Shown piece after piece: positions 22,800 to 35,039 of a DNA stretch of 64,000 nt; the stretch's first letter is position 1; every line of letters starts with the position of its first letter. The notes beneath the pieces are model-generated. The model saw nothing but the letters and a program-made list of their open reading frames with translations. It had not been told where the DNA came from and made no database searches. A program made the translations under genes and the position numbers. The DNA comes from Piper betle (taxonomy: Eukaryota > Streptophyta > Magnoliopsida > Piperales > Piperaceae): contig JAURVB010011007.1 in NCBI GenBank assembly GCA_033002965.1, forward strand, positions 32,154-96,153. Reading direction: 5' to 3'.

Positions 22800-23330
22800 C
22801 AAAGAGTAATTATCCCTCAGATCATTCTGAGATTAGTAATTTGTCTCTCAAGTCATTCTGACATTAATAAGAGTCAACTCCCAGCTCATTCTGAGATTAG
22901 AAAACATCTCCCAGCTCAACCTGAGATTAGGTAGTCTCCCAATTCATCTTGAGATTAGTCATGGTCTCCCAGTTCATTCTGAGATTAAAAATCATCTCCT
23001 AGCTCATTTTGAGATTAAAAATCGACTCCCAGCTCATTCTTAGATTAGAAAACATCTCCTAGCTCATTCTCAGATTAGGTGGTCTCTCAATTCATCTTAA
23101 GATTAGTCATGGTCCCCCAATTCATCTTGAGGTTAAAATCATCTCCCAGCTCATTCTTAGTTTAGGAAACGGCTCCCAACTCATTCTGAGATTAGGAAAT
23201 GGCTCCCAACTCATTCTGAGATTAGGTGGTCTCCCAATTTATTTTGAGATTAGTCATGGTCCCCCAATTCATCTTGCGGTTAAAATCGTTTCCCAGCTCA
23301 TTATGAGATCAGTGCCAACAAGGGCTACCA
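22800..23330 (-). repeat. minisatellite CTCCCAGCTCATTCTGAGATTAG in B1b LTR
   Basis: About 17 units of roughly 29-30 bp, the reverse complement of the array at 19775 and 25512. It marks 17831 and 22376 as members of the same B subfamily. Confidence 0.92.
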
Positions 23331-24198
23331 ATTTGGGAAAATACAACATTTCATATTGTTATACCAGTTTGGGAAAATATAAGATTTCAAATAATTATAT
23401 GGAAAATACAACATTTTAAATAATTATACACACAATATAACATTTCAAATAATTATACAGACAATATAACATTTCAAATAATTGTACGGACCTGGGTATT
23501 TCGACTCGCAGCTGGGACTAATGATCCTAATCTGAACAAGAATATAAAATTATACATAAGTATAATTTTATTTGAGTAGGGATGCATGTAACTAAATATC
23601 TAATATATATATCATTTCCAAAAATATTAAATATTAAATTATCAACAAATCTAGTGAGATAATTAATTATTCCTGTGACATAATCATGTAAATCCTACTT
23701 CACATTTTAAATTAATTATCTAAATCATAATTAATACCTAAAAATTGATAAAATAATTATTACTAATAACAAGTATTTAATTTTCTTTTGCGGTGATAAT
23801 TATTTAACCCCGATCTTAATGATTTAGTTGACGGTTATAATTTTTAATCGCTACTCTTATTTACAGCAATTTAATTAATTAAGTTGTTCAATTAAATTAT
23901 TTAAAGTAATTTTATTATTCAAAAATATTATTAATACAATTATTTTAAATTATTCGGCTCAATAAAGTTTAAAACTTTATTTATTTTTATTAGGCTATTT
24001 AGGTTTGACATGAGTGATTGCTACCCGACTATAGTTTAATAACTCATTTTCTACATTACTAACTCGTTATTAAAATAATCACTTTATTTACCTAAAATTA
24101 AATTTAATATGGTAAAGGTAAAATCTTTATTTTATTAATTACTTATAACCCTCCAATTTAATTTAATCACTTGAATTACGCCGATTAATTATCGAGCT

Positions 24199-24760
24199 GT
24201 GTCGAGTCAAGCATTATTTACAAGATTGCCACCCAAGGTAATTTTTTCCTTCTTCTTCTTCTCCGGCATGCTTTGTTCCCGACTCCAGGTGCCCTCTAGC
24301 CGCCGCCACCACCAACCACCTCTGGCTGCCATCAATCGTCGTCGACCAGCCCTGCCATGCCCTTGCAGTGTCGCCCCGACCAACTCCGACAGTTTTCCAG
24401 CCGCAACGATGGCCGCAACGATGGCCGCAACGCCTTCCTGGATAGCCGGCAAGCGTTGCCGCCTCAATTGGGTGGTCGCCTCGACACCCTCAACCTCCTA
24501 TCTACCCTCCCCAGCCATATTGGAACCCGTCGCCACCTAGGATAGCCAGATTTCTTCCCCCACCGCCGTCTCCCCTGTTTTTGCCGCCGCTACTATTTTT
24601 AGCCATTTACCACCCTAGGCCAACATCCACACACATGAGATCGACTCTACACTAATCGACGAAGAGAGTAGGAGCATCTTCCAACATCGGAACAACCCTC
24701 GCCACCGATTCCCGGCTACCTTGCCTGTGCTTCCCCATCTCGCCGAAACAGGGGACTCAT
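24199..24760 (+). other. GC-rich module in B1b LTR
   Basis: Enters at TCGAGTCAAGCATTATTTACAA then GATTGCCACCC, the same entry as in family A, but here on the strand opposite to the LTR orientation. It carries a 113-codon plus-strand frame (24199-24540) related to the frame at 18322-18666. Translation is not supported by anything else. Confidence 0.55.
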
Positions 24761-25511
24761 CGGCCGAATTAAATTTTAATTTCTATTTAGTTTCTTGCTT
24801 ATTGATTTTAAACTTTAATCCTTACGATTATAAAGCTTATTCTCCAATTAAAATATACATGCAAGAAAATTAAGAAAAGGGAGATAGGAAGAATACCTAA
24901 TTAATGAAGAAGACACGCTGGCAAGGAAGAGGAGAAGAGAATGCGAATGAAGGCTAGGGTGGAGGACGTCCTGTATAAAATGAAATGACGGCTAGGGTTT
25001 TAGAAACACACCAAGACTCGTATTTTATTCCTTTAACAGGGTAACTGGGTAAAAAATAAAATATTTAACCAGGTAGACTTAACCAGGTAGAGAATATAAT
25101 ATAATTAATATTAATTCTCTAACGTTCGATCCTTCCCTACCTGAGTCGAATATAATAAAAAATTTTTTCCACGATTTTTACAACCTTGTCCTTCTATTGG
25201 CTAATGGGTCAAAAACTCTCCTTTATATAGAATAATATCTGTGGAATTTAAGAAGTCATTATATTAAAATTTGTTAATATGTGAGGAATTTAAGAAGTCA
25301 AGACATTAACTTTTAACGTAATCACTCATTACTATATCAATTGTGTGATAATAAAAAGTCAAAAACTTACTATTGAGTGAATATGAATGGGTTATAAATG
25401 ATATTGATTCTTAAGAATTTATTTAATTAAATATTAGTTATGTTTTGTTTTAAGATTTATAAAACCCTAAATAATATAACCTAATTATTTTTTTCGGGGT
25501 TTTACAATGAG

Positions 25512-25990
25512 TAATCTCAGAATGACTTGGGAGACCACCTAATCTCAGAATGAGCTGGGGGACAATTTCTATTCTCAGAATGAACTGGGAGACAATGACT
25601 AATCTCAAAATGACATGGGAAACCACCTAATCTGAAAATGAGCTAGGAGACTATTTCTAATCTCAGAATAAACTGGGAGACAATGATTAATCCCATAATG
25701 ACCTGGGAGACCACCTAATCTCAGATGAGCTGGGAGACAATCTTTAATCTCAGAATGAACTGGGAGACAATGACTAATCTCAGAATGACATGGGAGACCA
25801 CCTAATCTCAAAATGAGCTGGGAGACAATTTCTAATCTCAGAATGAACTTGGAGACAATGACTAATCTCAGAATGACTTGGGAGACCACCTAATCTAAGA
25901 ATGAATTGAGAGACAATTTCTAATCTCATAATGAGCTGGGAGACGACTTTTATGAGTCTTAGAATGACCTGAGAGACAAATTACTAATCT
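25512..25990 (+). repeat. minisatellite in B1 LTR, right part
   Basis: About 16 further units of AATCTCAGAATGAGCTGGGA, continuing the array cut at 19952. Minus-strand frames (25605-25889) are repeat artefacts. Confidence 0.9.
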
Positions 25991-26445
25991 CATAATGACA
26001 TGAGTTATAATTACTAAAAGACTTGTGAAACGATAATAAAAAATGGGTGAAATGATAATAGGGATTATATTGACTTGTTTCATTTAATTATGTGGCTTAG
26101 TGGTTTTATCACTAACGCGGAATTGCCTCCACAGGTGAGCAGCTGTGGATTGAAGAATAAAAGTGCAGTTGGTGGTTCTTTTACCAACCTAGGCATGGTG
26201 AATCGATAATAAAAAATTGAACTTCCGTATTATTCTCTTATGTTATAAATGTATCTATGGGAAACAGTCTGAGACTATGGGATGGTTATTTTAAAATTTA
26301 GAGAACATGATTTATTGTTATGATTTTTGTTATATGTTGCGAGGCTTATTTGCTATATTTCAATTCATGTTCTAGAATGCTATATTTACATTAACTATAT
26401 TTTTAAGTAATGCCCAGTCCGGTTCGGGTGGGTCGTTACAACAAT

Positions 26446-27870
26446 GTAAGAGAGTACAGCATAACACATTACATTTTTATAATTTGTGGCACTAACTTAA
26501 CTATTCCTTTTCCAAATGAGTAACATGGTGGGTATTATATGGAGGATTTTAAGGCGTAAGATTTTACGCATAAGTATGAATATTATTGTGCATGTGCACC
26601 AACCCTTTTAAAATAATTTATTCTTACAACCCTATGAGGCTTTTTGAAGCTTTCATTTATTCGTGTGGGTAATGGAGTACACATTTGCCAATTTGTAATA
26701 TGATTAGTTACTTCATACTAGCAGTTAAACTTGTTTCATTATTGATGTTTTTCCTATATCGATATAGAACATGGAACTCATTGATCTAGAATGTGGAGCT
26801 CTACTTATCCAGGTCCATATGACTCTTCTGCTTCACCTCGGTTTGACTCTTTTGAGTGACAAATTTAATCATGATTTAGACATAGGAAGACGTCAGTGGC
26901 ATTTTATCGGATCCCTCTGATGTTAGGCCATTTAGCCTAGTTTTTTGTGAGTTTAATAAAACTTCAAAGCTGAGATTCCTTGATCGTGTTTGAAAGCTAT
27001 TTTTCATAAATTATTATACATGTCCCTATCGAAGCCTATTAAATATGATTAGCATAGTTTACAGTTTTACAAACTTGAGAGTTCTTTATAGGTTGTAAGA
27101 ATTACATTTGTACTTCTTTAAAGCGTAAAGTAGTGCAATATAAGACTGTGGTACAACATAATGCATCACATTTTCAGAATTTGTGATACTAACTTAACCA
27201 TTCCTTTGTCGACTGAGTAGCATGGTGGGTATTATATGGTGGATTTTAAGGTGTAAACTGTTTATATAAGTATTAATTTTGTTTAGCATGTTCGCCATAC
27301 TTTCTAAAATAAGTTATTCTTACAACCCCATGAGGCTTTTCTAAAGTTTTCATGTATACGTGTGGGTAACGAAGTACACATCTACCAATTTGTAATATCA
27401 GTAGTTATTTCATACCAGTAATCAAACGTGTTTCATTACTGATGTTTTCCCTATATATATGTAGGTGAGGTATCGTGACCTTAGCCGACATAGGCATGCG
27501 GATCAACAACCCAGTGGTGTTAGCAGGGGACCTGTGTTATAATTATGTATTTTGTATTTGAACTAATATGTGATGTATTATTGTGTGTGTGTGTGTGTGC
27601 CCTTGTAAAATCCACCCCCTTTGGCTTAGGATTTTATTTATTGTTCTATTTGGTTTGACCTTAGGTTTGATTCAATTTGCCCATTGGTTCGATTTAGTTT
27701 ACTATGGCTTTTAGATTTCAGTTCTAGGGAGAGTTGGTGTTGCTCGTATCTTTGTTTGGAAGGCTTTGGCTCATGCGGGTGCATGCTAGTGTGGTTTTGT
27801 ATAATATACGTTGTGTTTAAGAAGTAATTAATAGGGCCGTTTACATGTTCATTTTGGGGGTGTTTTGATC
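26446..27870 (+). mobile_element. family-D LTR continued: rest of unit 2, unit 3 and 3' part
   Basis: 26446-26766 completes unit 2. Unit 3 (26767-27462) repeats it. Then TATATATATGTAGGTGAGG (about 27453) aligns with the same motif in family A (6404-6420), followed by a (GT)n run (27580-27600) and a tail ending near TTTTGGGGGTGTTTTGA (27868), which resembles a decayed LTR end. No coding frames. Confidence 0.55.
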
Positions 27871-28140
27871 ATTTATTTAGTGTCAAGATGTTATCAAATA
27901 CGTAAGTTGATATAATCTTTGACTTGTTGTCACACTACTTCTTGATAGTCTTTTACTTTATGTATGTGAACAGTTTGACATCATGCACAATAAAAAATTT
28001 CTTTAATGTTGTACTGCTACAAAGGTAATGAAATTTGTTTAACTACAATTTAATTAGAGCCATAAAGATGTCATAAGTTATATCACATTAATATACTATA
28101 CCACATGGTGGATCATTTTAATTAATTTTGCATGAATTTA
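27871..28140. other. AT-rich spacer without recognisable feature
   Basis: No frame, repeat or element end can be supported here. Confidence 0.3.
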
Positions 28141-31100
28141 TGTACACCTCTTTGATTCCCTATATCAAGATTCATTGTCTTTTTATTTCATTGTCATCTC
28201 ATTTTTCTATCAAAAACATTTTCTTTTATAAGCACATCTTTCAACCATGAATTCCAAATCATATTACTATCATCCTTCCACCTTTTGTTGAGTTTTTCCA
28301 ACTTTGTCGTTTGCTAGAGTTAGTCGGAATTGTCCATCAAAGTTGGTTTCACATCAGGTACCCTTTGAAATACATATTTATGTTGTTGAATCTATGGTCA
28401 CCCTGTCAAATCATCACGTATAAATATATAAAACCATCAACATCCATTAAAGAATATTTTTAACATAAATATTTTATTCGGTCACATCAAAACATTCTCG
28501 ACATTTGGGCCTCGACCAACTTGTTCATTTTATTCACATTTCACTTCTAATTGAGTCTTGACCCACCTGTAAATTTTCATTCCTTTATCCTTCGACTTGC
28601 ACACTAATATTTAATTAAGATCATGTTATCATTATCTATTTATATATACCCAAAATCTTCATCATAAGGATTTCATTTTCATAATAAACATAACAAAACA
28701 ATCAAAATAGTCAAAACAAACATTTTGTCGATGAACATGTGTGTGTGTGTCCTAGGTAAGTCACTACTCCTCTATCCAAGCCATCATATTAAGTATTTTA
28801 TCCTCACCTACATATATATTAAGAAAAATCTCTAGAATGTGTTAATGGTCAAAAAATATAACTACATAGAAAATTGGCAAATGAGAGATGACTCTCATTT
28901 TGAATAAAATATATACTTCTTGCGAACATTCTAATGGCATCTAATGATGACTCACCAGGCTGGAGACCCGATAGCATTCCGAACTGAATCGTTTGATGTC
29001 TTTCTTGACATTTTCTTATTTTCTTGGTCCCTTGGGACTACCCTATATCCTAAGCCCTCTCCATTCCTCCATAATTCTCTTGGACTTGAGCATTAAAGCT
29101 GAGTACTGTAAGGCAGTGTACAGGCTATGAAAAAATAAATAAATAAAAATAATATTCGACTCGGTCAGGAAAGGATCGAACATTGGAGAATTATTATATT
29201 CTCTACCCGGTTAATTAGTATATTTTATTATTTACCCGGTTACCCTGTTAAATGAAATACGGGTATAGGGGTGTTTTCACATACCTTAGCCATCATTTTC
29301 ATTTATAATTTTAAAAGAGGACATCGTTTTTTGATGTAAGGTCTTCCTCACCTTAGGCGCGTAGTTCTCCTCTTCCTTGCCAGTGCTTCTTCCTTGCTTG
29401 GGTATCCTTCCTATCTCCCTCTTCTTAATTTTCTTGCATGTATATTCTTTTCAATTGATAATAAGTTTGATAATCATGAGAAATTAAGTCTCAAATTAAC
29501 AATTAAAAAACTAAACTAACCTGAAAACTAGAATCCCATCCTTGGCCGAATAGTTTGAAACTTTGGCAAGATGGGCAATGATAAGAACAATTGCAAGGCA
29601 GTCCCTCACACCCCGACGACCTCTCTTGCTGTTCGGTCAAAGGGAGGGCTCGCGGTGTCCCTGGTTTCCAAGTGGTGGCAGAATTACAGCTGTTTGTGGG
29701 AGAAGTTGCAAGGGGTGAGGATGGTAATGGCAGTTCCTCTAAAATAGATGCGGTAATGGAAGATTCAGAGGGGTAGACACCGGTTGTGCTTCGTCGACAG
29801 CATCATGGGTTCCATCACAGTAGTTCAGGCCGCCGGAATAGTCCACAGCGGATGACCTTCTCGCCGGAATTCATGGTGGCGTAGTGCAAAAGTGGGGAGA
29901 ACGACCATACTCCGTGCAACGTCCAAAGGTGGCTGATCCTTACTATTCTGAGGCCGGCCTGAGGTTGTGGAACATCTGAATTGGAGCAAGGTGCAAGAAA
30001 GGAGGGGTCTTGAGGCCTGGTTTGGTGCAGGACGGTTGCCTTCGATGGCTGCTGTAAAACATGGACGTTGGGTTTCATCTTGGGTTGTTTTAATTCGTTG
30101 TTGATGCCTTGTTGGGATGTTTATATGGCTGTTCAATTGGGTTGCTGGGAAAGGTTGCATAGAGTTGAAGAAGAAGACATCACAGACCTGTTTTTGGGTG
30201 CAAAGATAGAGTTTGGAGAAGAAGGGTCGTTGGGGAAGAAGAAGATGGCAGTTTTGTAAATATGGGTTCGATGCACAGACTTGATTCCGACTTGATTTAA
30301 AAAATATTACTAATTCATAATAAATCTTTAAAAATTATCATTTTAATGGGTTATGGGTAAAGTTACTAAACTAATTAATTATTGGACGAAATTGACATAG
30401 ACATAAGTAATAAAAATACACTACTGATAAACAGTAGATAATTAATCGGCGACAAGCGATTAAATTAAATCGGATGGTTATAAATAATTAATAAAATAAA
30501 GATTTTAGCTTTACCATATTAAATTTAATATTAGGTAAATAAAGCGATTATTTTAATAATGGGTGAGTAATGTAGAAAATGGGTTATTAAACTATAATCC
30601 GGTGAAAATCGTAAACGTTGAACCTAAATAGCATAATGAAAATAAATAAAGTTCGAACCTTTATTGAGTTGAATAATTTAAAATAATTACATTAGTAATA
30701 TCTTTAAATTAAAATAATGCAAATTAATTTAATTAATTTAATTGAACGACATAATTAATTAAATTACTATTAACAATGATAGCGACTAAAAAACATTATA
30801 ACCGTAAACTAAATCATCAAGACCGTGTTTAAGTAATTATCATCTCGAAGGAAAATATATTAATAATAGTAATTGAATATTTGTTTATCAGTTAATAATT
30901 ATTTTATCAATTGTTTATCACATGTATAATTTAATATTTAATATTGTTAAATTTTAATAGTGATATATATATATATATATATATAAGTTATTTAGTGGCA
31001 TGCATTTCTACTCGAATAAAATTATACTTATGTATAATTTTATGTTCTCATACAGATTAGGATCGTTGGTCACAACTACGAGTTCACTTACGAACTATTC

Positions 31101-33360
31101 AGGTTAGTATAATCATTTGAAATGTTGTATTTTCCTTTGTTGGCAGCCCTGGTCAACTTGAGCCTAGATTCAACCACCATTCACCGAGTGCAACCGGGGT
31201 CAAGGAATTAACTCAGTCCGACACGGGGCCGCACCCTTAAAATTACTATGTGGGAGCCTTGGTCAGCTTGAGTATCTGACTACCATGCGCTGGAACGCAA
31301 CCGGGGTTGACTCAATTTGGCACAAGGCAGCAACCCCTAAAAGATTGAACACCTGACCCTATGCCGAAAGGGGCAACATGGCGCAATGGCACAAGACGGC
31401 TCATCTTGCACTTGTGATACTGAGAGAGTGAGTTAATGGCAAACATCGGTAACTACATGCTGTGGGCCATGTAGCGTGTGTGCGCATGCATGGGATGGTA
31501 ACTGGATGGGGTGGCCAGCCCTCCCGTCATATAACAAGCTCGGCATAGGCTTATAACAACTAAAAGACTCTTGAAACGATAATGGGGATTTTATTGACTT
31601 GTTTCATTTAATTATGTCGCTTAATGGTCTTATCACTAATGCAGAATTACCTCCGCAAGTGAGCAGCTTTGGATTGAAGAATAAAAGTGACTCAGGTTGG
31701 TGAATTGATAATAAAAATTAGACTTCCTTATTATTCTCTTGTATTATAAATGAGGATATGGGAAATGGTCCGAGACTATGGGACGGTTATTTTATATTTT
31801 AGAGAACATGATTTATTGTTATGATTTAAATTATATATTGCTAGACTTATTTGCTGTTTTTCAATTCATGTTCAAGAATATTATCGTTACATCAATTATA
31901 TTTTTAGGTAACACCCGGTTCGGTTCAGGCGGGTCATTACATGCAGTCACCTTTAGTACCATTTGAACCACAAGTTTGGACCGTGCGTTGTACTAAACAG
32001 TACTTGTAAACCTCCACGTTTTTCCGGGGGTGAAGAACTCAAAACAAGGGTTGTCAAGATCCCTCGGGAATGGAGCAACCCGCTCACTAATCTAGAGCAC
32101 GCTTTGACTAGCATGCGCACCCGCTCATGGTACATGCGAGTCAGTCTTTCCCATCTCTCGTCTCACTGAAATTCGACAAAACTATATATATAGGCCTTGA
32201 AAGAGATTTATATAATATGCCCAAAGGCAAAATGGGTGGATCTTAATTTTGAAATCAAACTCGACGGATCTCATCATTGAGGGTTATTAATTTGGAATAC
32301 TAGTTGACTAAATGGCCCAAGTTAAGTGGGATCCAATAAAAAGCCACTTAGCCCATCCTAGAAGTAATAAAATAAACACACAATAGAATAGATCGTAAAA
32401 TAAGGAACGAGTCCTAAACAAACCTGGCAAAAGCTTCGAGCGTGTTCTCGCGCCTAGGCGGCTATCTCCTACTCGATACCTACACATCAAACTCATGATG
32501 CATTCACAAATCACATAGCATACACACATCAATCAATATAAGATTTCCTACACTACATTGCGTTAAATTATGATAATTACTTGGTTTACCTAATTAGTTC
32601 CATAACATTCTTTTTAATACAATTTAATCAAGCAAATTCATATTTTTATTTATAATAAAAATATCTAACACAACAATTCATCAATCCTAGCATGTCATGC
32701 TAACAATAATCAATTTTAAATAATTAATTCAGAGTTAATTATACCTCATTTCGTCGGCAATCGCCGATGGCTATGGTTTCATCGCGCGCTTAAGACTCAA
32801 ACTTGGTACCCGTCGGCATCTTAAGTTTGATCAGGTTTGACTGGATGAGTTCGGCGGAAGAGCTAGTGAATTCTAGAGAATCTGGTTTTTGGCAGTTTCC
32901 GGTGGCTTTACAGCAATTTCTAGCTATTTCCTGAGGGCTTTCTGACAGTTTTCCGACGACTGTTGCTAGCGTCGGCTAAGCTGCAAGATGGTAGTGGTAT
33001 GGGGCACCATTGGAACCGGCTTGGTAAGCCTGACGCCTCTACGGCATCGACGACATCAGCGGAGGTGGGGCTTGCCGAAAAATGGCTAACCAGGGCGGTC
33101 AATGATGGGGGTGAAGAGATTTGGCCGGGATGGGCCGCGTTAGGCTTTGCTCCGGTCGGGGAAGCTTGTGGGAGGGTCAGCGTGTCGAGGCACCGACCGG
33201 ATGTTATCATCATATACTTGGGCACACATGACTTTCATGGTTCATAACACACAACCAGCCTTGGCTAGGTACGTGTGTTTTGAAATTGACTCGACTAAAA
33301 ATAGCAGTCTAACCGACCAATTCTGGCTATAAAACCCATACTCGGATCACGGTTTTTACA
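28141..33360 (-). mobile_element. old minus-strand family-A LTR interrupted by a B solo LTR
   Basis: The right end is TCACGGTTTTTACA at 33360. Moving left it shows the GC-rich module remnant (about 32760-33220), the CCTAGGCG and CCTGG boxes (about 32420-32470), GCCACTTAGCCCATCCTAG (about 32343) and the TCAACTAGT/GGCCCAAG region. After the inserted B LTR (29117-31941) it shows GAGACCCGATAGCATTCCGAAC (about 28962), CACCTACATATATATTA (about 28806) and GGTCACCCTGTCAAA (about 28399). The left end near 28141 is estimated from the expected distance and may be wrong by about 100 bases. Confidence 0.65.
29117..31941 (+). mobile_element. family-B solo LTR (B2), 2825 bp
   Basis: Starts TGTACAGGCTATGAAAAAA and ends CAGGCGGGTCATTACA, flanked by GGCAG (29112-29116) and TGCAG (31942-31946). 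It has ACCCGGTTA motifs (about 29206-29265), a GC-moderate module (about 29520-30260) different from that of B1 but shared with the 44072 LTR, a (TA)n run at about 30963, and the palindrome at 31641-31656. Where B1 carries a minisatellite, this subfamily has a unique non-repetitive segment (about 31130-31560). The frames at 29591-30259 lie in the module. Confidence 0.85.
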
Positions 33361-34726
33361 TTTACACTAATGTTTCTTTTTTATTCATTCATATTATATT
33401 TTTATTGATCTATTATTATCTACAAATATTTATAATAATTGATTTAAATTAATCTTATGTCATTTGATCATGCATTCTTATGCATGCATCATCTTGATTG
33501 TGTTAGATGTTGAATTGGGTTCATTTACAAGTCGTGTGGTTCGAGCTCGTTGGTAGATTGCTTGGAGCTTAGAGACTAGGTCCATTTAGGACACATTTCT
33601 TATGTTATACATATCTGATGGGTGAAATGTATTATATCGTAGGATAAGTTAAGAGGTGGTTTTATCGCAACCCGCTTAATTTGGATCATTTAGATGTTGT
33701 GTTTAATAAAGCTCAAGGATGAGATTTTTTGAGTTGTGTTTGAAAGCCAAAAGATTAATTTAAGCTGCCTTCTTTCAGGAGGTCTATTGATATTATTTTT
33801 TGTACTTAAGCCTACTATTATTATATTACGTTATCGCGATTTTAAGAGTGGGAAGATTGTTGGAGAATGTTTTGGATAAGCCCTGGGGCATGACCTATTG
33901 AGGAGCAAAGTTGTTTCATTGTCGATGAGATCCACACAACGCTCTACTTTCTCTTCTTGCTGCATCATTTCACCCTTGTGTTTATGAGCTTCTCATACTC
34001 GAAGAGGCGTAGGATTACGGGTACTGTATTCTTCGGTGTGTGTCATGAATGTGGCGTACTTGACTTGCCTTCAGAGCTCAGAGGAGATGAACATGGAGGA
34101 ATTGGACAGGATAGAAGAAAGGGTGTTGCCCGATCAGCTGCAGGTCATACGCTGGTGTAGTTTCCTGTGGATGTTGTATGATATTTCTTGTAGTGTACTA
34201 TCCCCATCTTATTTTACTTTAATATGAACTTCAGAGTTTGTATACTAGTTTGATATTATATTTATTCTTTTTTGGACTAGTAACTTGTTACTAACATTTG
34301 TTTCTGTTCAATATTTATATAGGTGGTGTGCTTAGAATGTTGTTGGCTGATGGAGGGGCAAGCTAAAGTCTTCACACATACACATACTCCTGTCGCGTTA
34401 TTGTCGTGTTGTTTTATGCTACTTTTCCATTTTATATTGGTTATCATACATCTTTACCCTTGGCTTTGTAAATCGATGTAATAACCCCATCTTTTGGGAA
34501 CTTATATTTCCAATAATTTATAATATTTTGAATAATATTTTTATTTACATTTTTTTGTTGCGGTTATGGGTAGTGGTTGTCTTCCTTCTAACGTGCCAAG
34601 TAGGTTTAGATCTTAAGGGATTTTGTAAGTGTGGTCTTCCATATAATTAAGTTATGAGATAGCAATGTTAAATAATATAGCATTTCAGTTCAATTGAAGG
34701 ATGAATAGGGCATGGGATGTTGTAAA
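33361..34726 (+). mobile_element. 3' part of a family-A-like LTR (5' LTR of a gypsy relic)
   Basis: The order of motifs follows the 3' half of family A: the TGGAGCTTAGAGACTAGGTCC region at about 33562, GGATAAGTTAAGAGG, CTCAAGGATGAGATT, TTTATATAGGTGGTGTGC at about 34313. It ends near GGGATGTTGTAAAA, two bases before a decayed PBS. The 5' half is missing at 33361. Frames at 33957-34227 are incidental. Confidence 0.6.
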
Positions 34727-34727
34727 A

Positions 34728-34740
34728 TGGTATTAAGAGA
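34728..34740 (+). other. decayed primer binding site of the gypsy relic
   Basis: TGGTATTAAGAGA against the expected TGGTATCAGAGCC, placed right after an LTR-like end and before gag-like sequence. Position more than identity supports it. Confidence 0.45.
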
Positions 34741-35039
34741 TATGTCTTGGTTGATTGGAATAGAAGATTTCTATTAGTATGTGCGTATGTGAAGTGATCC
34801 CAAGTTTCTACTACAAGGTACGTTCTTGTTTGTGTTATTAGTTGTTGTGCACTTATCTTTAGTTTGGGATGGTCTTAGGAAGATGTTGTGTGCAGGACTC
34901 ATAAAACTATTTTAAGAGATTTGACACCACCTAGAGTTCTGAGTTTAAGGGAGGTTCATAGTGGTAGTGGGTCAGCCAACCTCCTCATCAAGTCGTCGAT
35001 GAAGAATAGGTTCCTATGGAGAATGTCTAAGTGCTTGAT

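Larger units (their letters stand above)
22376..25182 (-). mobile_element. family-B solo LTR (B1b) nested in the family-C LTR
   Basis: Starts TGTAACGACCTGCCCG and ends CCACGATTTTTACA (2807 bp), flanked by ACCAT (22371-22375) and ACCTT (25183-25187), a 5-bp duplication with one change. It is the mirror image of the 17831 LTR: palindrome at 22687-22702, minisatellite 22800-23330, AT-rich part, GC-rich module (about 24200-24760), ACCCGGTTA-type motifs (about 25020-25100). No internal sequence remains. Confidence 0.88.
19953..25506 (-). mobile_element. family-C mini LTR-retrotransposon, 486-bp internal region
   Basis: Minus-oriented element. Its left LTR is 19953-21448 and its right LTR runs 21935-25506, the latter interrupted by a B solo LTR (22376-25182). 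The internal region (21449-21934) is only 486 bp, with a perfect PBS (21921-21932 minus) and PPT and no coding frames. It is flanked by ATGAC (19948-19952) and ATGAG (25507-25511), a 5-bp duplication with one later change. The right LTR lacks most of the minisatellite present in the left LTR. It is a TRIM-like non-autonomous element with unusually long (1.5 kb) LTRs for so short an inside. Confidence 0.88.
17831..26440 (+). mobile_element. family-B solo LTR (B1), interrupted by a nested element
   Basis: Starts TGTAAAGACCATGAAAAAA and ends GGGTGGGTCGTTACA, flanked by a perfect ACAAT duplication (17826-17830 and 26441-26445). Removing the nested element (19953-25506 plus TSD) leaves about 3.05 kb. 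The order is: ACCCGGTTA motif cluster (about 17902-17965), GC-rich module in reversed orientation (about 18190-18760), AT-rich middle, minisatellite (19775-19952 and 25512-25990), then the conserved palindrome (26117-26132). No internal region or second LTR remains, so it is a solo LTR produced by LTR-LTR recombination. Confidence 0.88.

Noticed and set aside
25605..25889. 94-codon minus-strand frame with repeated HSEI motifs
   Set aside because: Translation of the 29-30 bp minisatellite in the B1 LTR.
29591..30259. Small genes on both strands around 29.6-30.3 kb
   Set aside because: They lie in the module of a solo LTR, overlap each other on opposite strands and recur in altered form at 45940-46450.
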